From contig DATAWZ010000176.1 of assembly GCA_036266975.1 (NCBI GenBank), positions 1 through 25,661 on the forward strand: a stretch of DNA of 25,661 nt, read 5' to 3'. Source of the stretch: DATAWZ01 sp036266975 (GTDB lineage: Bacteria; Actinomycetota; Thermoleophilia; Solirubrobacterales; Solirubrobacteraceae). The notes beneath the pieces are model-generated. The model searched no databases, had not been told where the DNA came from, and saw only the letters and a program-made list of their open reading frames with translations. The position numbers were made by a program, and so were the translations under genes. Position 1 is the stretch's first letter. The number at the start of each line of letters is the position of its first letter. Positions 14,111-21,467 of this stretch are shown piece after piece.

Positions 14111-14181
14111 CGGGGGACCGAGGAATCGAACCTCGAGCCAGGGTTTTGGAGACCCCGATGTTACCGTTACACCAGTCCCCC
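14111..14181 (-). tRNA. tRNA-Trp (anticodon CCA)
   Basis: Read on the minus strand, the cloverleaf folds completely. The acceptor stem is GGGGGAC/GTCCCCC (14175-14181 with 14112-14118). Then come linker TG, D-stem GTGT/ACAT with a short loop containing GG, and anticodon stem GGGGT/ACCCT with loop CTCCAAA. A 4-base variable loop, T-stem CGAGG/CCTCG with loop TTCGATT, and discriminator G complete it. The anticodon CCA and G73 both fit tryptophan. CCA is not encoded at the 3' end (CTT follows), so it must be added by nucleotidyltransferase. The gene lies 15 bases upstream-side of the monooxygenase stop, on the same strand. Confidence 0.93.
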
Positions 14182-14196
14182 GGAGGGAGCGCGAGT

Positions 14197-15558
14197 CTAG
14201 GCGGCCGCGCGCAGAGCGGGGCCCAGATGCGCGGCCCGCCGGCGCCCATTGTTCCACTCCCGGCTCAGGTCGCGCGCGTAGACGTCGAGGTCGGCTTGCA
14301 TCGTGTGCCGCGGCCGCGCGGTGAAGTGCCGGGTCTGGACCTGCTCGTCGTGCTCGATCAACGCCTCCATCTCGCCCGCCGGCGGCAGCCGGTACTCGCC
14401 GGCCAGGTAGCTGGCCACCCACTTGCTCTGCAGCTCGCAGAACCCGAACAGGGTCGGGACCGGCTGGCACAGGCCGATGAAGGCCAGATCGGGCAGGTCG
14501 GTGCGAAAGACGCGCTTGAACAGCGGCAGGCGGTTATCGGGGGCCGAGAGGAAGGACTCGTCGAAGAACGGGAACGAGACCTTGTAGCCGGTCGCGTAGA
14601 TGATCACGTCGATCGGCTCGACCGAGTCGTCGGCGAAGACCACGCGGTCGCCCTCCAGGCGACCGATGTCCGGCTTGGCCACCAGGTCGCCGGTGCGCAG
14701 TCGCCAGAGCAGCTCGTTGGACGCCGTCGGGTGCGCCTCCAGCACCCGGTGGTCGGGCATCGGCAGCCCGTAGGAGCGCGGGTCGCCGACCATCAGCCGC
14801 ACGAGCCCGTGTGCGACCCGGCGCTGCAACTTCAGCGGCACGACCGGCATCGTGCGGATCAGGTCGGTGAGCGGCTGGCCGAACATGACCAGCGGGATCA
14901 CCCAGGCCCCCGAGCGCGTGGAGAGGAACGTACGCTCGGTGATCGCGCGGTGGCTGAGCTCGGAGGCGATGTCCGCGGCTGAGTTGCCGATCCCCACGAC
15001 CAGCACGCGCTGGCCGCGCAGGTCCAGCGGCTCGTAGGGATCGATGTAGTGGTGGGAGTGCAGCGTCTCGCCCTCGAAGCTGCCCGGGAACGGCGGGTCG
15101 GGCAGGCGCGGGTCCCAGTGGTGGCCGTTGGCCACGACCAGCGCGTCGAAGCGCAGCTTCTTGGCGCGCCCGCCCCGAGCCGGCCCGACCGTCACCTCCC
15201 ACCCGCCGTCACCCAGCCGCTCGGCCTGCCGCACACGCGTGCGCAGCTGGATGTCCCGGTCGAGCCCGAAGGTCTCCATGTAGCGGCTGAGGTACTCGTG
15301 CACGAGCGAGTGGTGCAGGAAGTCCGGCCAGTCCGAGGGCATCGGCAGGTCGGTGAACGCGAGCCGCTTCTTGGGCGTGTCGATGTGCAGCGAGCGGTAG
15401 GCCGAGCTCATCCCGTTGGGGTTCTCGAAGGCCCAGTTGCCGCCGATCCGATCGGAGATCTCGAAGGCCTGCACCGGCACGCCGCGGTCGCGCAGCGCCT
15501 TGACCGCGGTCAGCCCGGACAGCCCGGCTCCGATGACGCACACCCTGGGGGTCGACAT
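14197..15558 (-). CDS. flavin-containing monooxygenase (class B flavoprotein)
   Basis: This protein of about 453 residues inserts one oxygen atom from O2 into a substrate using FAD and NADPH. The N-terminal FAD-binding site is 'VCVIGAGLSGLTAVKALRDRGVPVQAFEISDRIGGNW'. The second dinucleotide fold is 'VLVVGIGNSAADIASEL' (about residues 182-198). Between them is 'FEGETLHSHHY', which fits the FMO fingerprint FxGxxxHxxxY/F. 'IIYATGYKVSFPFF' and 'LPDLAFIGLCQPVPT' are the usual C-terminal motifs. I prefer ATG 15558; an in-frame GTG two codons earlier (15564) is also possible, and neither has a ribosome site. It is divergent from msrA with about 38 bases between starts. Substrates of this class include amines, sulfides and ketones; the actual one is unknown. 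Confidence 0.92.
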   Translation of the reverse strand: MSTPRVCVIGAGLSGLTAVKALRDRGVPVQAFEISDRIGGNWAFENPNGMSSAYRSLHIDTPKKRLAFTDLPMPSDWPDFLHHSLVHEYLSRYMETFGLDRDIQLRTRVRQAERLGDGGWEVTVGPARGGRAKKLRFDALVVANGHHWDPRLPDPPFPGSFEGETLHSHHYIDPYEPLDLRGQRVLVVGIGNSAADIASELSHRAITERTFLSTRSGAWVIPLVMFGQPLTDLIRTMPVVPLKLQRRVAHGLVRLMVGDPRSYGLPMPDHRVLEAHPTASNELLWRLRTGDLVAKPDIGRLEGDRVVFADDSVEPIDVIIYATGYKVSFPFFDESFLSAPDNRLPLFKRVFRTDLPDLAFIGLCQPVPTLFGFCELQSKWVASYLAGEYRLPPAGEMEALIEHDEQVQTRHFTARPRHTMQADLDVYARDLSREWNNGRRRAAHLGPALRAAA

Positions 15559-15596
15559 GGCCACGACGCTACCAGCGCGCGCGGTACGCTGAGCGC

Positions 15597-16250
15597 ATGC
15601 TCTTCAATCGTCACAAGGTCGAGATGGTCGAGCCCGACGCCGCGCTGCCGGGCCGCAGTGAGACGACGCCCGTCCCCGAGAAGCACTATGTGCTCGGCAC
15701 GCCGATCGCGCCGCCGTTCCCCGACGGGATGCACCAGCTCGTCGTGGGCATGGGCTGCTTCTGGGGCGCCGAGCGGATCTTCTGGGAGGCGCCCGGCGTC
15801 TACACGACCGCGGTCGGCTACGCCGGCGGCTACACGCCCAACCCCACCTACGAGGAGGTGTGCAGCGGGCGTACCGGTCACACCGAGGCCGTGCTGATCG
15901 TCTTCGACCCAGCCAGGACCAGCCTTCAGGCGATGCTCAAGCGGTTCTGGGAGGGCCACGACCCGACCCAGGGGATGCGACAGGGCAACGACGTCGGCAC
16001 CCAGTACCGCTCGGCGATCTACTACTCCGACGAGGCCGAGCGCGAGGTCATCGAGGCCTCGCGCGAGATGTACCAGCAGCAGCTGGACAAGTCGCACCTG
16101 GGTTCGATCGGCACCGAGATCGCCCCCGCCGGACCGTTCTACTACGCCGAGAACTACCACCAGCAGTATCTGGCCAAGAACCCGGGCGGCTACTGCGGGC
16201 TGGGCGGCACCGGCGTGAGCTGCCCCATCGGACTGACCGCCGCGAGCTGA
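15597..16250 (+). CDS. msrA: peptide-methionine (S)-S-oxide reductase MsrA
   Basis: This 217-residue enzyme repairs oxidised methionine (S-epimer) in proteins. The catalytic motif GMGCFWGAER places the sulfenic-acid-forming cysteine at residue 54. 'GYAGGYTPNPTYEEVCSGRTGHTEAV', 'FWEGHDPTQGMRQGNDVGTQYRSAIYY' and 'FYYAENYHQQYL' are all standard for the family. Cys200 and Cys209 near the C terminus (YCGLGG...SCP) are the likely resolving cysteines recycled by thioredoxin. The 40-residue N-terminal extension before the catalytic domain is common in the long MsrA form. The ATG has no ribosome site, but TACGCT lies 6 bases upstream (15585-15590), so the mRNA may be leaderless. A crotonase follows after 20 bases and may be co-transcribed without a shared function. 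Confidence 0.95.
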   Translation: MLFNRHKVEMVEPDAALPGRSETTPVPEKHYVLGTPIAPPFPDGMHQLVVGMGCFWGAERIFWEAPGVYTTAVGYAGGYTPNPTYEEVCSGRTGHTEAVLIVFDPARTSLQAMLKRFWEGHDPTQGMRQGNDVGTQYRSAIYYSDEAEREVIEASREMYQQQLDKSHLGSIGTEIAPAGPFYYAENYHQQYLAKNPGGYCGLGGTGVSCPIGLTAAS

Positions 16251-16270
16251 ATCGGTAGGGTCCCGCCGCA

Positions 16271-17065
16271 ATGGCGGACGACCAACCCCTGGTCCTCAGC
16301 GAGCGCGACGCGGGCACGCTGATCCTGCGCCTGAACCGCCCGGACCGGCTCAACGCGGTCAGCTGGGCCCTGGACGAAGCGCTCGCGCAGGCATTGCGTG
16401 CCGCCGGGCCCGACGAGAGCGTGCGCGCGGTGGTGATCACCGGCGAGGGCCGCGCGTTCTCCGCGGGGGGCGACATCCGCGACCAGGCCGCGCGCAAGGA
16501 CTGGACGGTCGTCGAGCGCCACGAGCGCTCGGCGGCGATGCTCGACCACGTCCAGGTCATCTGGGACTTTCCCAAGCCGTTGATCGCCGCGATGAACGGC
16601 GTCGCCGCCGGTGCCGGCGCCGGCCTGGCGCTGCTGTGCGACATCCGCATCGGCACCCCCGACACGCGCGTGGGCTTCCCTTTCGGCCGCGTCGGCCTCG
16701 GCCCGGACTGGGGCGTCAGCTACACGCTGCCGCGCGTGATCGGCCCCGGCCACGCCGCCCGGCTGCTGTTCACCGCGGGCTACGTCGAGGCCGAGGAGGC
16801 GCTGCGCCTGGGGCTGATCGACCAGATCGTGCCCGCCGAGGAGCTGCTCGACGCGGTCAAGGCGCTGTGCGCGGAGATCGCCGAGCGCGCGCCGCTCGGC
16901 GTGCGACTGGCCAAGGAGGGGCTGCGCCGATCGGCGCTGCTCGACCTGCCGGCGGTGCTGCGCACCGAGTTCCTCGGCCAGCAGATGGCGATGAGCACCG
17001 AGGACCATCAGCAGGCGGCCGCCGCCTTCGCCGAGAAGCGCCCGATCAGCTTCCACGGTCGCTAA
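16271..17065 (+). CDS. enoyl-CoA hydratase/isomerase family protein, PaaG-like active site
   Basis: This is a 264-residue crotonase. The CoA/oxyanion segments are FSAGGDI (residues 63-69) and NGVAAGAGAGLAL (109-121). The two hydratase glutamates are replaced by Gly118 and Phe138, while 'RVGLGPDWG' supplies Asp146 at the PaaG position. It is therefore probably an isomerase or other non-hydratase member, close in type to the crotonase at 785 but clearly a different sequence. It has the C-terminal 'AAAAFAEKRPISFHGR'. The ATG has a TAGGG ribosome site. It lies 20 bases after msrA. The stop codon is embedded in the operator-like palindrome that controls the next gene, so the transcription unit may end or be interrupted here. 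Confidence 0.9.
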   Translation: MADDQPLVLSERDAGTLILRLNRPDRLNAVSWALDEALAQALRAAGPDESVRAVVITGEGRAFSAGGDIRDQAARKDWTVVERHERSAAMLDHVQVIWDFPKPLIAAMNGVAAGAGAGLALLCDIRIGTPDTRVGFPFGRVGLGPDWGVSYTLPRVIGPGHAARLLFTAGYVEAEEALRLGLIDQIVPAEELLDAVKALCAEIAERAPLGVRLAKEGLRRSALLDLPAVLRTEFLGQQMAMSTEDHQQAAAAFAEKRPISFHGR

Positions 17066-17073
17066 CGATCGTT
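17061..17073. promoter_or_regulatory. operator-like site GCTAACGATCGTT, copy 1
   Basis: AACGATCGTT (17064-17073) is a perfect 10-base palindrome. The flanking bases extend a 13-base identity with the site at 20428-20440. It overlaps the TAA stop of the upstream crotonase and lies about 40 bases before the next start (GTG 17114), a normal operator or core-promoter distance. Sites of this form are typical of TetR-family regulators of fatty-acid and acyl-CoA genes in actinobacteria. The protein that binds here is not in the window. Confidence 0.6.
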
Positions 17074-17099
17074 CACGCGACGCGCTAGGCTTCCGCTCG

Positions 17100-17107
17100 A
17101 GGAGGTG
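17100..17107 (+). promoter_or_regulatory. perfect ribosome binding site AGGAGGTG fixing the start at GTG 17114
   Basis: AGGAGGTG matches the 16S anti-Shine-Dalgarno over eight bases and ends six bases before GTG 17114. It selects that codon over the in-frame GTGs at 17105 and 17108, which lie inside the site itself. It is the strongest ribosome site seen in this island. Confidence 0.8.
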
Positions 17108-17113
17108 GTGCCA

Positions 17114-17878
17114 GTGAGCGACCTGATCACGATCACCGGTGAAGCGCCGGTGATCACCGCAACGATGCACAGTCCGCCGGCCAACGCGCTCGGGCTGCCG
17201 ATGGCCGACGCACTGAACGAGGTCTGCGACGCCGTCGAGTCCTCGGGCGCCCGGGTGCTGGTGCTGCGCTCGGACATCGAGGGCTTCTTCGCCGCCGGCG
17301 CCGATATCAAGCTGCTCGGCCGTGCCGACGGAGCCGTCTTCCACGACTACCTGCGGCGGCTACGCGGCGTGCTCGAGCGGATCGCCGCGCTCGACGCCGC
17401 GAGCATCGCGGCCATCGACGGGCACGCGCTCGGCGGCGGCCTCGAGCTCTCGCTCGCCTGCACGCTGCGCGTCGGCGGCCCCGGCGCCAAGCTCGGCGTC
17501 CCGGAGATCAAGCTCGGGGTGATCCCCGGCGCGGCCGGCACGCAGCGCCTGGTCCACCACGCCGGCCCCGGCGCCGCGCTCGACCTGCTCATCACCGGCC
17601 GCTCGGTCGAGGCCGAGGAGGCCCACCGCATGGGGCTGCTCCAGCGCCTGGATCCCGAGGGCGCCGACCGCGCCGCCGAGGAGCTCGCCGCGCAGATCGC
17701 GGCGATGCCCAAGCAGGCGATCGCCGCAGCCAAGCGCAGCGTCCAGGCCGCCATCGACCTTCCGCTCGACGGCGGCCTGGCCGTGGAGATGCACGAGATC
17801 ACCGGGCTCTTTCACAGCCCGGACGCTCGCGAGGGGCTCAGCGCGTTCCTGGAGAAGCGCAAGCCCGAGTTCTCCTGA
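17114..17878 (+). CDS. enoyl-CoA hydratase with both catalytic glutamates
   Basis: This 254-residue crotonase should hydrate trans-2-enoyl-CoA to 3-hydroxyacyl-CoA, the second step of beta-oxidation. Both catalytic glutamates are present at the canonical 20-residue spacing: Glu111 in GGGLELSLAC and Glu131 in GVPEIKLGVIPGAAGTQRL. The oxyanion segments are FAAGADI and DGHALGGGLEL. The closing 'REGLSAFLEKRKPEF' is the usual C terminus. It is the only crotonase of the four in this window with the full hydratase site, so it is the likely workhorse of the pathway. Start GTG 17114 is fixed by AGGAGGTG. An operator-like palindrome lies 40 bases upstream, and the thioesterase follows after 13 bases in the same unit. 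Confidence 0.94.
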   Translation: MSDLITITGEAPVITATMHSPPANALGLPMADALNEVCDAVESSGARVLVLRSDIEGFFAAGADIKLLGRADGAVFHDYLRRLRGVLERIAALDAASIAAIDGHALGGGLELSLACTLRVGGPGAKLGVPEIKLGVIPGAAGTQRLVHHAGPGAALDLLITGRSVEAEEAHRMGLLQRLDPEGADRAAEELAAQIAAMPKQAIAAAKRSVQAAIDLPLDGGLAVEMHEITGLFHSPDAREGLSAFLEKRKPEFS

Positions 17879-17891
17879 GGACCTATCCGGG

Positions 17892-18707
17892 ATGCCGCCG
17901 TTCGATCGCGCGACGGCCCTCCAGCCCGCCGGCGAGGACCGGCTCGCGCTCGCCTTCGACCGGGCGTGGTGGGGCGGCGTGGGACCGCACGGCGGCTACC
18001 TCGCCGGCCTGCTCGCGCGTGCGGCGATCGCCGTCGCCGATCCGGCGCTGACGCTGCGCTCGCTCGGGCTGCACTACCTCGACCGTGGCCTTGAGGGACC
18101 GGCCGAGATCGAGCACCGGACGATCCGTCAGACGCGGACCTCCCAGACCGTGCAGCTGACCCTGCTCCAGGACCAAAAGCCGCTCGTGCTCGCGGTCGCC
18201 GGCCTGTCCCCTCCCCGGCACGGTCCCGAGCTGACCGACCACCCGATGCCCGACGTCCCGCCGGCGACGCAGGTCCCCGTCACCCGCTTCGCCGAGCACA
18301 TGGACCCGCCGCCCGCGTTCAGCGACCACTTCGAGCTCCGCCAGTGCCTGGGGCCGGCGCCGTTCACCGAGGCCGACCACGCCCTCACGGGCGGCTGGCT
18401 GCGGTTCATCGACGAGCAGCCCCTGGACGCGCCCCGCGCCGCGGCGATGATGGACACGTGGTGGCCGTGCCTGTGGGGTCGCCTGGCCGTCCTGCCGCGG
18501 ATGCCCACGCTCGATCTGACCATCCACTTCCGGCGCTCGCTGCCGGCGACGAGCGCGCCCGTGCTCGCCTCGTTTCGCTCGCGGCTGAGCGTCGACGGCT
18601 ACGCCGACGAGGAGGGCGAGCTGTGGAGCGCCGACGGCGAGCTGCTCGTCCAGTCGCGTCAGCTCGCGGCCGTCGTCGGGGCGACCGCGCCGCGCCCAGG
18701 CCCGTAG
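17892..18707 (+). CDS. acyl-CoA thioesterase-like protein (double hot-dog, 4HBT_3/TesB type)
   Basis: This 271-residue protein probably hydrolyses an acyl-CoA to the free acid and CoA. It looks like two hot-dog repeats in one chain. The first has 'WWGGVGPHGGYLAGLLARAA' and 'LTLRSLGLHYLDRG.EGPAEIEHRTIRQTRTSQTVQLTLLQD'. The second has 'GGWLRFIDEQPLDAPRAAAMMDTWWPCLW' and 'PTLDLTIHFRRSLPA'. These segments and the length fit the actinobacterial thioesterase-like family related to TesB. The ATG is preceded by GAGGA about 11 bases upstream. It follows the hydratase at 17114 by 13 bases, so it is in the same operon and is probably induced with it. It converges on the second thioesterase, with only 4 bases between the two stops. 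Chain-length preference cannot be told. Confidence 0.85.
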   Translation: MPPFDRATALQPAGEDRLALAFDRAWWGGVGPHGGYLAGLLARAAIAVADPALTLRSLGLHYLDRGLEGPAEIEHRTIRQTRTSQTVQLTLLQDQKPLVLAVAGLSPPRHGPELTDHPMPDVPPATQVPVTRFAEHMDPPPAFSDHFELRQCLGPAPFTEADHALTGGWLRFIDEQPLDAPRAAAMMDTWWPCLWGRLAVLPRMPTLDLTIHFRRSLPATSAPVLASFRSRLSVDGYADEEGELWSADGELLVQSRQLAAVVGATAPRPGP

Positions 18708-18711
18708 AGCG

Positions 18712-19152
18712 CTACGCGACGCCGGCGATGAAGTGCTCGGGCGGGACGCACAGGAACAGCCCGCGCCCCTCGGCGAGCAGCCCGTCGTCGTCGTGCAACT
18801 CAGCGGCCACGCTGACCTTGCGCCCGTCGATCTGGATCGTCCGGCCCCGCAGGGTCAGCCGCCGCCCCAGCCGCACCGGCCGGTAGTAGTCGACCTCCAG
18901 GTGCACGGTCACCGACATCGTCTCCGCGCCGAGCATCGCCTGGGTGCCGAGGACGTCGTCCAGGACCGCGGCGGTGATCCCGCCGTGGGCGATACCGGGC
19001 GCGCCCTCGAGGACCGGCGGGAGGGTGACCTCGCCGTGCACCTCATCCCCCACCCGCCACATGCGCAGCCCCATCGTCGAGGGGTTCTCGTCGCCGCAGG
19101 CCAGGCAGTTGGGCGAGTGGCGTAGCAGTCCCTGCCCCGCGTCGACGCGCAC
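18712..19152 (-). CDS. PaaI-type hot-dog thioesterase
   Basis: This is a single hot-dog domain of about 146 residues. 'PNCLACGDENPSTMGLRM' is the N-terminal motif of many small acyl-CoA thioesterases. 'EGAPGIAHGGITAAVLDDVLGTQAML' is the central helix with the HGG motif. 'VTVHLEVDYYRPVRLGRRLTLRGR' and 'GLLAEGRGLFLCVP' complete the fold. The start is uncertain. I chose GTG 19152. A TTG at 19233, overlapping the stop of the dehydrogenase gene as TTGA, would add 27 residues including 'NPYAGPKLPHF', but that stretch has more A/T-ending codons and an inverted repeat (GGATTGC 19181-19187 with GCAATCC 19204-19210). It lies downstream of the acyl-CoA dehydrogenase and is likely in the same operon. Confidence 0.85.
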   Translation of the reverse strand: MRVDAGQGLLRHSPNCLACGDENPSTMGLRMWRVGDEVHGEVTLPPVLEGAPGIAHGGITAAVLDDVLGTQAMLGAETMSVTVHLEVDYYRPVRLGRRLTLRGRTIQIDGRKVSVAAELHDDDGLLAEGRGLFLCVPPEHFIAGVA

Positions 19153-19229
19153 GAAGTGAGGGAGCTTTGGGCCCGCGTAGGGATTGCTGCTTGCTGAGGC
19201 GCCGCAATCCTTGCGCGAACCCTTGGGGC

Positions 19230-20414
19230 TCAATAGCTGCGCGGCAGGCCGAGCGAGTGCTCGGCGACGAAGTTGAGGATCATCTCGCGCGAGACCGGCG
19301 CGATCCGCAGCAGCCGCACGTTGAACCAGTACGCAGCGAGCTGATACTCGAGCGCGACGCCGTTGCCGCCGTGCGTCTGAATCGCCTGGTCCACGCAGCG
19401 CATGCCGGCCTCGGCGGCGGCGAACTTGGCCATGTTGCTGACCTCGCCCGCCTGCGCCCCGGCGTCGTAGAGCCGCGCGGCCTTCTGGGTCATCAGCCGC
19501 GCCTGCTCGAGCATGATCTTCGCCTCGGCCAGGGGGTGCGAGACCCCCTGGTGGGCGCCGATCGGCTGGCCCCACACCGAGCGCTCGCGTGCGTAGGTGG
19601 CGGCCTTGCTCAGCGCGTAGCGGCCGATCCCGTTGCACAGCGCGGCGGCGATGATCCGCTCGGGGTTGAGCCCGTCGAAGACGACCTGCAGCCCCTTGTC
19701 GGGGATCCCGACCAGGCGATCGGAGTCGACGCGAACGTCGTCGAAGAACAGCGTCCACTGGCGCTCGGGCGCCTCGACCGCGGTGGGGATGTGCTGGCGG
19801 GTCAGCCCATCGGCCTCGCTGTCGACGATGAACAGCGACAGCCGGCCGCGGCCGGTGCCCTCGTCCACGCTCGTGCGTGCGACGACGAGGATGTGCTGGG
19901 CGTCCTCGACCCCGGAGATGTAGTACTTCTGGCCGTTGAGCCGGTAGCCGTTGCCGTCGCGGGTGGCCACGGTGGAGATCTTGTGCGAGTTCGAGCCGGC
20001 ATCGGGCTCGGTGATCGCGAACGCGACGCGCAGCTCGCCGCCGGCGATGCCGCGCAGGAAGCGGTCCTTCTGCTCGGGCGTGCCGTGCCGGGAGAGGATC
20101 GAGCCGACGATCGCGGGCGAGACGACCATCATCAGCAGCGGGCACCCGGCCGTCGAGACCTCCTCGGTCACCGCGGCCAGCTCGTAGAGGCCGAGCCCGC
20201 CGCCGCCGTACTCCTCGGGGATGTTGACCCCCAGGTAGCCCTTGGAGGCGAGCGCCTGCCAGAGCGCGGTGGGCGGCTCATCGGCGGCGACCTGCTCGGC
20301 GTAGTAGGTCGGCCCGAACTCGGCCGAGATGCGCCCGACGGCCTCGCGCATCAGCTGCTCCTCCTGGGTGGGAACGAGCGGCAGGCTGGTCAGCTCGGCG
20401 GCGTCGAGGGACAT
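19230..20414 (-). CDS. acyl-CoA dehydrogenase
   Basis: This 394-residue flavoenzyme should oxidise an acyl-CoA to the 2-enoyl-CoA, the first step of beta-oxidation. The domain order is normal: helical N-domain, beta-domain with 'FAITEPDAGSNSHKIST' (FAD/substrate loop) and 'FFDDVRVDSDRLVG', and C-terminal helical domain with 'YARERSVWGQPIG' and 'IQTHGGNGVALEY'. The usual YEGT catalytic glutamate near the C terminus is missing ('LLRIAPVSREMI'). Glu252 in 'LNPERI' is at the position used by isovaleryl- and long-chain-type enzymes. I chose ATG 20414; TTG 20426 would add four residues. It is divergent from the LLM-tandem dehydrogenase operon across a 14-base palindrome, and the PaaI-type thioesterase follows. 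Confidence 0.93.
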   Translation of the reverse strand: MSLDAAELTSLPLVPTQEEQLMREAVGRISAEFGPTYYAEQVAADEPPTALWQALASKGYLGVNIPEEYGGGGLGLYELAAVTEEVSTAGCPLLMMVVSPAIVGSILSRHGTPEQKDRFLRGIAGGELRVAFAITEPDAGSNSHKISTVATRDGNGYRLNGQKYYISGVEDAQHILVVARTSVDEGTGRGRLSLFIVDSEADGLTRQHIPTAVEAPERQWTLFFDDVRVDSDRLVGIPDKGLQVVFDGLNPERIIAAALCNGIGRYALSKAATYARERSVWGQPIGAHQGVSHPLAEAKIMLEQARLMTQKAARLYDAGAQAGEVSNMAKFAAAEAGMRCVDQAIQTHGGNGVALEYQLAAYWFNVRLLRIAPVSREMILNFVAEHSLGLPRSY

Positions 20415-20427
20415 CTCAGGACGCAAT

Positions 20428-20442
20428 GCTAACGATCGTTAG
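20428..20442. promoter_or_regulatory. operator-like site CTAACGATCGTTAG, copy 2, in the divergent promoter
   Basis: 20429-20442 is a perfect 14-base palindrome. Its first 13 bases, counted from 20428, are identical to 17061-17073. It lies only 15 bases from ATG 20414 (minus) and 10 bases from GTG 20452 (plus), so a bound protein would cover both starts or core promoters. TetR-type binding is inferred from symmetry, size and the acyl-CoA gene context. Confidence 0.68.
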
Positions 20443-20451
20443 GATCGGGAC

Positions 20452-21467
20452 GTGTCCCGACCGACGACATACGGCGTCTCGACGCTCGGATGCGCGCTCG
20501 AGGGGATGCTCAGCGTCGCGCGCGCGGCCGAGGACGCGGAGCTCGACGCGGTCTGGGCGAGCGAGTTCTACACCCACTCCGCGACGGTCGCGCTCGCCGC
20601 GATGACCTACGCGACCGAACGGCTGCGGCTGGGCAGCTCGATCATGTACGGCGTCGGGCGCAGCCCGCTCGTGCTCGCCACCGAGCTGCGCGACCTGGAT
20701 CAGCTGTCGGGCGGACGGATCGTCGCCGGGCTGGGCAACGGCACCAAGCGGATGATCAGCGACTGGCACGGCTGGGATCCCGACGCGCCGGCGGTGCGCA
20801 TGGAGGAGCTCGTCCCGCTGCTGCGCCAGATCTGGCGGCTGCACGAGGGGCCCGTCCGTCACGAGGGCTGCTTCTACCGCATGAACCTCGTGCCGACCGC
20901 GCCCGTGAGCGCGCCGCTGCGCACCGAGATCCCGGTGATGCTCGCCGCGGTGCGCCCGCGCATGTGCGAGGCCGCCGGCCGCGTCGCCGACGGTCTGGCC
21001 GGCCACCCGCTGTTCACGGTCAAGTACGTCCAGGAGGTCGTGCGGCCGGCGATCGCGCGCGGCGCCGCCCGCGGCGAGCGCGACCCGGCGGGCTGCGAGC
21101 TGCTGGGCATGGTGATCAGCGTGATCCACGAGGACCGCGAGCACGCGCGCCGCGAGGCCGCCGCCCAGCTCGCGTTCTACTCCTCGGTGAAGACCTACGA
21201 CCAGGTGCTCGATGCTTTCAGCGCGAGGGCGAGCAGATCCGCGAGGCGTTCGCGCGCCGCGACCTGGAGGCGATGTACGCGCTGGTCACCGACGAGATGC
21301 TCGACGCGATGGCCGTCGTCGGCTCGACGCCCCAGGAGATCCGCGACGGGCTGCGGCGCTTCGAGGGCGTCTTCGACCACGTGATGCTCTACTCGCCCTC
21401 GCAGATCTGCACCGCCGAGCGCGTCCAGGAGAACCTGCTCTCGCTGATCGCCGCGACCCAATCCTGA
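20452..21467 (+). pseudogene. LLM-class (probably F420-dependent) oxidoreductase gene with a -1 frameshift
   Basis: The first frame (20452 to about 21219) encodes a luciferase-like oxidoreductase. It has 'TYGVSTLGCALEGMLSVARAAEDAELDAVWASEFYTHSATVALAAMTYATERLRLGSSI', 'LDQLSGGRIVAGLGNGT', and 'MLAAVRPRMCEAAGRVADG'. After 'KTYDQVLDAF' it turns into Arg/Ser-rich nonsense ending at 21384. The next frame carries the natural continuation 'REGEQIREAFARRDLEAMYALVTDEMLDAMAVVG' to a TGA at 21465-21467, directly abutting the next ATG. One lost base near 21217-21219 (such as a C after TTC) explains both; repaired, the protein is 338 residues. Either the gene is inactive or the sequence has an error. GTG start with an AGGA/GGGA ribosome site. 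It is the first gene of the operon from the palindrome at 20429. Confidence 0.88.

Noticed and set aside
13985..14200. Plus-strand open frame over the tRNA locus.
   Set aside because: It reads through the antisense of a complete tRNA-Trp and has no ribosome site or motif.
18712..20145. A single 477-codon minus-strand protein covering the thioesterase and part of the dehydrogenase.
   Set aside because: Its first part is an out-of-frame reading of the dehydrogenase (Arg/Ala-rich). Only the last part is a real hot-dog domain, so the real gene starts at 19152 or 19233.
21214..21222. Programmed -1 frameshifting in the LLM gene.
   Set aside because: There is no X-XXY-YYZ slippery heptamer at the junction and no evident downstream stem-loop; sequence error or mutation is simpler.
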